Assembly (NCBI GenBank): GCA_964502005.1
Contig: CAZCUX010000003.1
Location: 248,001-312,000, forward strand
Direction: 5' to 3'
From: CAJWOS01 sp964502005
GTDB lineage: Bacteria; Myxococcota_A; UBA796; UBA2385
Length of the DNA stretch: 64,000 nucleotides
Shown: in pieces, positions 61,001 to 64,000 of the stretch
How the letters are laid out: each line of letters opens with the position of its first letter
Numbering within the stretch: the stretch's first letter is position 1
Program-made: the position numbers and the translations under genes
Notes under the pieces: generated by a model
Seen by the model: the letters and a program-made list of their open reading frames with translations, nothing else
Databases searched by the model: none
Told to the model about the DNA's origin: nothing

Positions 61001-61839
61001 ACGTATTGGCTCCGGGAGCACCGACGTTGACGACACCCACGCGCTTCCGCAACGAAGACGACATGACCGTGACGGGCACCTGCACGTATGGAGACTGTGA
61101 AGATGTCACCATCGAGTGTTCGAGCGCGTTGGTGAGCAAATCGTCTACGGTGACGTGCGGCTCGGCAGGCACGTTCTCTTCGTCGTTTACCGGTCTCGAA
61201 CGCGACGAAACCACCTTGTGTACCGCTTATTGTACCGATGCCGCGGGCAACGATTCGCCGGACTCCAACACCATTTCTACGGATGTATGCGAACCCTTCG
61301 ATGCATACGAAGATGCAGCGGGCACGGGTGACTCCGTCGCCGCGGCCCTCGACCTGTGGCCGGTGCTCGCCGACGACGGCTTGTCCAACTACACGGTAGA
61401 AGCAAACGTGCTCGGCACCGATACAGAGGACTGGTATGTGGTGGACACCACGGACAACGTCGCTGCCGACCGCGCCGCGTTGATCAACTACTACAGCTTC
61501 GATGCGCGCTTGCTCGACCCCTCGACCGGCTTGGAGAGCACGGTTTACACCATGATGGTGTATCGCAACTCCACGACGGCGGCGTCTTGCTCCACTACCT
61601 CGGGCTACACCGCCTACACCGATTATGTGTATGACCGCGGCGAAGCCAAACACGCCCCAGCAGCCGACCGCCGCTATTGCGCCGCTGCATCCGCTTTGCG
61701 GAACTTCTGCGAAGACATGGGCGCCACGTACTACATCAAGGTGAGCCGGGTCAGCTCGTCCGTCACGAGCTGCGCAGGCTACGAGCTGTCGCTCACCAAC
61801 AACGGTGGTGTTTGCTCGACCTCCGAGTGCCCTCACTGA
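58078..61839 (+). CDS. Large lipoprotein of Ig/PKD-like repeats
   Basis: The 1253-residue protein starts MHSRLVALALPVTLVSAC (Cys18, lipobox VSAC) with GGAG six bases before the ATG. The first four domains (~30-400) are PKD-like units with recurring openers (NAEILSPSSGDTLRAGEVIS) and the element TITLIVNDLP or close variants. From ~430 to ~990 runs a series of six or seven near-regular ~85-95-residue units with SDADGDTLTYTYAWYVNSAT and NDGYESGTGTASSALTISNS motifs. The last ~240 residues are Cys-rich and different (EDVTIECSSALVSKSSTVTC), possibly a ligand-binding head. It is probably a surface-exposed elongated protein with calcium-binding DxDGD elements. Confidence 0.85.
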   Translation: MHSRLVALALPVTLVSACEVNMPGVKVINNPPNAEILSPSSGDTLRAGEVISFVGKGSDADSVETELTATWMVDSDTLCEPAALDVDGFSNCSVILEEGSYNITLTVIDPMGDSLSDQISIVVIPSNAPSVEILAPVASGVYYADRNTTFEGIVSDEETPAADLVVSWKSSVQGELGLPANPSDAGQTGGSALLAMGEHEIVLSATDADGLTASAAVNIRVVDTNHAPSCGVTSPVDGSYDVGGASVTLEGFGTDEDVDASFLTAIWSSDRDGDLVEEGLTASGITSYMTDTLSIGTHQLTLTIVDEVGESCSDTITYTVGSPPSVAITAPGDGEVVNEGELVTFVGVATDEEDVGVDVSIQWSSSLDGTLDTTPPPGDGTGAVGFGTDELSVGEHTIRLRATDSDDLYADDTITLIVNDLPSSPTIAISPTSPLTADDLTASVTVPSTDAEGHSISYSYVWTQDGVSTSYLSSVVPASATARGQVWEVTVTPFDGYGAGDAAVRSVTIGNTPPVVSAAPTLGPDPVREGGTLTCTAGLTSDADGDTVTSTIGWYVNGGAVAATGTTLGSTYWAAGDSVYCVQTPNDGIVSGTGVSSNVVVITNTAPTVSAVGITPDPATAASTLTCGYTYADIDGDADSSIISWTINGSAAGTGATLSGGFVRGDVVSCSVTPFDGTDSGTAASDSITISNAKPVVSSVSLTPSPAYTDSTLSCAVAASSDADGDTLTYTYAWYVNSATVGVTSSSLSGSYFNRGDNVYCVVTPNDGYESGTGTASSALTISNSAPVITSVTLSPTSPGTDTTLAALVNASDADGDTISYSYAWYVGSTLVVTTTSGSLPGAYFVRGDSVYVVVTPSDGATSGSAYTSSSVTVVNTLPTAPTVAFSPAAPEQELDDIVCYVSAASTDADGDAISYTFTWSVDGVPYTGATTTTYTGDTVPAADTALGFDWICTATPSDGYGSGTGGTKLVTVIDVLAPGAPTLTTPTRFRNEDDMTVTGTCTYGDCEDVTIECSSALVSKSSTVTCGSAGTFSSSFTGLERDETTLCTAYCTDAAGNDSPDSNTISTDVCEPFDAYEDAAGTGDSVAAALDLWPVLADDGLSNYTVEANVLGTDTEDWYVVDTTDNVAADRAALINYYSFDARLLDPSTGLESTVYTMMVYRNSTTAASCSTTSGYTAYTDYVYDRGEAKHAPAADRRYCAAASALRNFCEDMGATYYIKVSRVSSSVTSCAGYELSLTNNGGVCSTSECPH

Positions 61840-61890
61840 CACCCTTTTTTGGGGCCACCGGTCTGCCCGGTTTGGCCGTGGAGTGAATCC

Positions 61891-62430
61891 ATGACCTCTC
61901 GACGCGAAGTCCTTTGTACGATGGGTGTTGGTGCGGCGGCTGTTGCGGCAGCTGTGACGACCACCCTCTCTTCCGAGTCCTTGCAGGATTCGATGTCAGC
62001 GTTTGCGATGGGCGGGCAAACGGATGCTGCGCCCTGGTGGGTGTTGTCGCCCTTGTCTGTCGGTAGCGCCGTCGGTTGGGGCTGGGCCATCGGCGGCCTG
62101 TCGGCGGTGGTCGAAGGCGCGGCGGTGCTGTCGCTCGTTCATGCAGATGGGCGCGCGGTCAATGTCCACATCTGTCGTCGCTCTTTCCCTTCGGTCGGCG
62201 TCGCACAGTCGGCGTTGTTTGACTTTGTGGCGATGGACGGACGTGCGGGCGGCGAGTCGACGCCCGAAGACCTCGGCCGGGTGGTCATGCGCGTGGCGCA
62301 GCGGGTACGGGTCAACGAAGTTTCCCAAGGCGGAGAACTTGCGCCCTTTGCGCACCTGATGTCGCACGCGGAGCGGGAGCGGGTCTTTGGGCCAGGCCGC
62401 TTGTTGCTGGGAGACGAAGCCGTCGGCTAG
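61891..62430 (+). CDS. Secreted protein with possible Tat signal
   Basis: The 179-residue protein starts MTSRREVLCTMGVGAAAVAA, with paired Arg, a long hydrophobic core and an Ala-rich end, as in Tat signal peptides (SRREVL resembles SRRxFLK). The mature part contains LVHADGRAVNVHICRRSFPS and GELAPFAHLMSHAERERVFG, likely a small mixed fold. I recognise no family. GGAG lies eight bases before the ATG, 51 bp after the large repeat lipoprotein gene, so co-transcription is likely. Confidence 0.75.
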   Translation: MTSRREVLCTMGVGAAAVAAAVTTTLSSESLQDSMSAFAMGGQTDAAPWWVLSPLSVGSAVGWGWAIGGLSAVVEGAAVLSLVHADGRAVNVHICRRSFPSVGVAQSALFDFVAMDGRAGGESTPEDLGRVVMRVAQRVRVNEVSQGGELAPFAHLMSHAERERVFGPGRLLLGDEAVG

Positions 62431-62629
62431 TGCAGATGCCCGCGAATCGCAAGGATGAGTGGCTGCGCGCGTTTGGCGAACAATCGCCCACCAACCGCGC
62501 CCGCGGCCACTCCGTGGTTGCCTACGACACGCCGTCCAGCGCGTTGACCCACCGGGTGCAGCGCGTTTGCGCTGGTTGCTGGACGGTTACCGGGGGCCGT
62601 GGGAGCCGTCGCGTAGACACGCGGAGTGC

Positions 62630-64000
62630 CTATTCGTCGACGTAGCCGAGGTCTTTGAGCATTTGGTCGGTGGAGTCGTCGATGTCTGCGGGGCCAAGGA
62701 TAGGAGCCGCGCCGGCCATTTCCGCCATATGCTGTTCCCATGCGGAAAGCTGCTTGCCGAGGGCGTTTGCGCGCCCGCGGCTCGTGCTCGCGACGTCCTT
62801 TCGGGCAGCGATATCGGCCGCCGTATAGAGGGCGTCGGTCCAGGTCGCGTTTTTGCGCGTGCCTCGGTATTTGCGAATGAGCTGGTGGGCGCCGTCGTAC
62901 ACCATTGATTTGTGGACCCTCCGAAAGTATGTCTCGGCGTAGACGGCTTCGTGGCTTGCTTTGTCGGTTTGGTCGAGTATGGCGCTTTTTTGGGAGGCAC
63001 CATCGAGTTCTTCCGTAGCCGCAAGTCCCAGTAGGTCGAGAATGGTTGGAACCACGTCGATATTCATCGAAAGGCCGCCGATTTCTCGACCTGGATTGGG
63101 CAGCGACGGATGGAACACAATCCAGGGGGTTTGGGTGGTAGAGCGATAGAGGTGATTGCCGTGCTCTGGGCCGTGGTGGCGGGGAAAACTGAGCCCTTCG
63201 CCATGGTCCGCTGCAACAACGACGAGGAGGTTGGGGCGGTCTTCGTGGAGTTCAGCGACCAAGCGCGCGAGCTGCGCGTCGATGGACCGCAACGCGCTGT
63301 CGTAGTGGCGCAAGCGCGCCTTTTCCCCCATGAACAAAGGCCAGTACTTTTCGGGGTCTTGGGTGGGCTTGTGGCCGTCGAGCACATTGACGCGCATGTA
63401 CAAGCGCCGGTCACGGGGAACTTGGTTTGCGAGTGCCAGCGCCTCATCGACAATTTCCTGGGCATTGGCGATGTGGGGGCGCTCTTTGTAGGTGCCCGCC
63501 GGCTCATGGTAGTGGTCGAAGCCTTGGGCGAGCCCGAACATGGCCTTGAGGTTTGGATTCGCCGATGCGCCCACCGTGACGTAGTTGTGGGCCTTGAGGT
63601 GCTCCGCCAGGGTGGTGTGGTCCGGGTGGAGTTGGGAGGTGAAGCCGCTTCCTTGGTTGGGGTCGTCGAGGCGCAGAACGCGGGGCCAGCGGCCGGTCAC
63701 GAGGGCGCCCATGCCGGGGCGGGTCCACGGTGCTTGGGAGAAGTGCTCTTTGAACCAAACGCCGGAACGGGCGAGCTTGTCGATGAAGGGCGTTGTGGGT
63801 TGGGTATTTCCGTAGACGCCGATTCGGTCGGTGCGCAGGGTGCACACGGCCATGAGCAGCACGTCGGTGTGTTGCGCATGGAGGGGAAGGTCGGGATCTG
63901 CTGCGGTGATGCGCGCGAACGTTTCCGCGGAGATCGTATCGGGGCGCTCGGGCACAATCGTGTTGTGGTACGCGAGCCATATGGTGGCGCTCGCGGCCAA
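62630..64000 (-). CDS. Sulfatase-family protein (N-terminus beyond the window)
   Basis: This 456-residue fragment, with a true stop at 62630, belongs to the alkaline-phosphatase/sulfatase superfamily. It has LLMAVCTLRTDRIGVYGNTQ near its start, PTTPFIDKLARSGVWFKEHF, VVVAADHGEGL and NIDVVPTILDLLG. The usual pattern is VxVDTLRxDRxGxYG and PWTxPS; here the first metal-ligand Asp is Cys (VCTLR) and the active-site loop is PWTRPGMGAL. Enzymatic activity is therefore doubtful. The upstream edge probably contains a TM helix (ASATIWLAYHN). It is convergent with the Tat-signal gene. Confidence 0.82.
   Translation of the reverse strand: MAASATIWLAYHNTIVPERPDTISAETFARITAADPDLPLHAQHTDVLLMAVCTLRTDRIGVYGNTQPTTPFIDKLARSGVWFKEHFSQAPWTRPGMGALVTGRWPRVLRLDDPNQGSGFTSQLHPDHTTLAEHLKAHNYVTVGASANPNLKAMFGLAQGFDHYHEPAGTYKERPHIANAQEIVDEALALANQVPRDRRLYMRVNVLDGHKPTQDPEKYWPLFMGEKARLRHYDSALRSIDAQLARLVAELHEDRPNLLVVVAADHGEGLSFPRHHGPEHGNHLYRSTTQTPWIVFHPSLPNPGREIGGLSMNIDVVPTILDLLGLAATEELDGASQKSAILDQTDKASHEAVYAETYFRRVHKSMVYDGAHQLIRKYRGTRKNATWTDALYTAADIAARKDVASTSRGRANALGKQLSAWEQHMAEMAGAAPILGPADIDDSTDQMLKDLGYVDE

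Overview
This is a GC-rich, gene-dense chromosomal window from what is most likely a member of the Myxococcota or a related 'deltaproteobacterial' lineage. The evidence is the family content rather than a marker phylogeny: very long MopE-like Asp-rich repeat lipoproteins, several FHA-domain proteins, a Hanks-type Ser/Thr kinase with a membrane anchor, a small protein ending in a MYXO-CTERM-like Cys/TM/Arg tail, and many lipoproteins with short lipoboxes. Starts were chosen mostly from GGAG-type ribosome-binding sites and from 4-bp ATGA/GTGA overlaps, which are very common here.

Layout. 1-8.4 kb, mostly minus strand: a truncated membrane protein, a YceI-like periplasmic protein, a TPR protein coupled to a lipoprotein, a DUF5522 protein, a 57-aa protein with its own terminator, an 894-aa acidic TPR protein and a coiled-coil protein. 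8.9-16.5 kb, plus strand: a compact cluster of an FHA protein, a double-FHA membrane protein, a HEAT-repeat lipoprotein, a coiled-coil protein, a degenerate AAA-like protein and an 815-aa AAA+ ATPase that carries two more copies of the same degenerate domain. I recognise no described system of this composition. 16.9-21.3 kb: rplU-rpmA-obgE, then an unknown lipoprotein, rsfS and rlmH in a chain of 4-bp overlaps, and a comF-type gene. 21.3-23.0 kb: three tandem copies of a ~478-bp non-coding unit, followed by a decayed comF-like fragment.

23.0-33.9 kb, minus strand: two giant MopE-like repeat lipoproteins (2228 and about 1224 aa), one ending in a lamin-tail domain and the other in FG-GAP propeller repeats. 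34.0-37.4 kb: a divergent GldA/GldF/GldG-like ABC exporter operon. 37.5-43.2 kb, minus strand: an SCP2 protein, a PHP phosphoesterase coupled to a DivIVA-like protein, a membrane protein with a sigma-region-4-like helix-turn-helix, a 54-aa protein, and a rhomboid protease translationally coupled to a protein with a MYXO-CTERM-like tail. 43.4-51.2 kb: PspA, a GT-C glycosyltransferase, a DnaC-like helicase-loader ATPase coupled to an unknown partner, an outer-membrane barrel protein and a zinc-dependent dehydrogenase.

51.6-52.4 kb: six tRNA genes on the minus strand (Ser-UGA, Ser-GCU, Arg-ACG, Arg-UCG, Ser-GCU, Arg-ACG) with a recognisable promoter and two near-identical terminators, produced by tandem duplication of a Ser-Arg-terminator block. 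52.6-64 kb: lipB, the Ser/Thr kinase, a coiled-coil protein, a thymidylate kinase whose P-loop lysine is replaced by glycine, a DUF4920 lipoprotein coupled to an alpha/beta hydrolase, a 1253-aa lipoprotein of Ig/PKD-like repeats, a secreted protein and a sulfatase-family protein cut by the window edge.

The observations I rate highest are the FHA/HEAT/AAA+ cluster, the rhomboid with a coupled C-tail protein, the 478-bp tandem repeats beside comF, and the lysine-less Tmk. All functional statements come from motif reading; no database search was possible.
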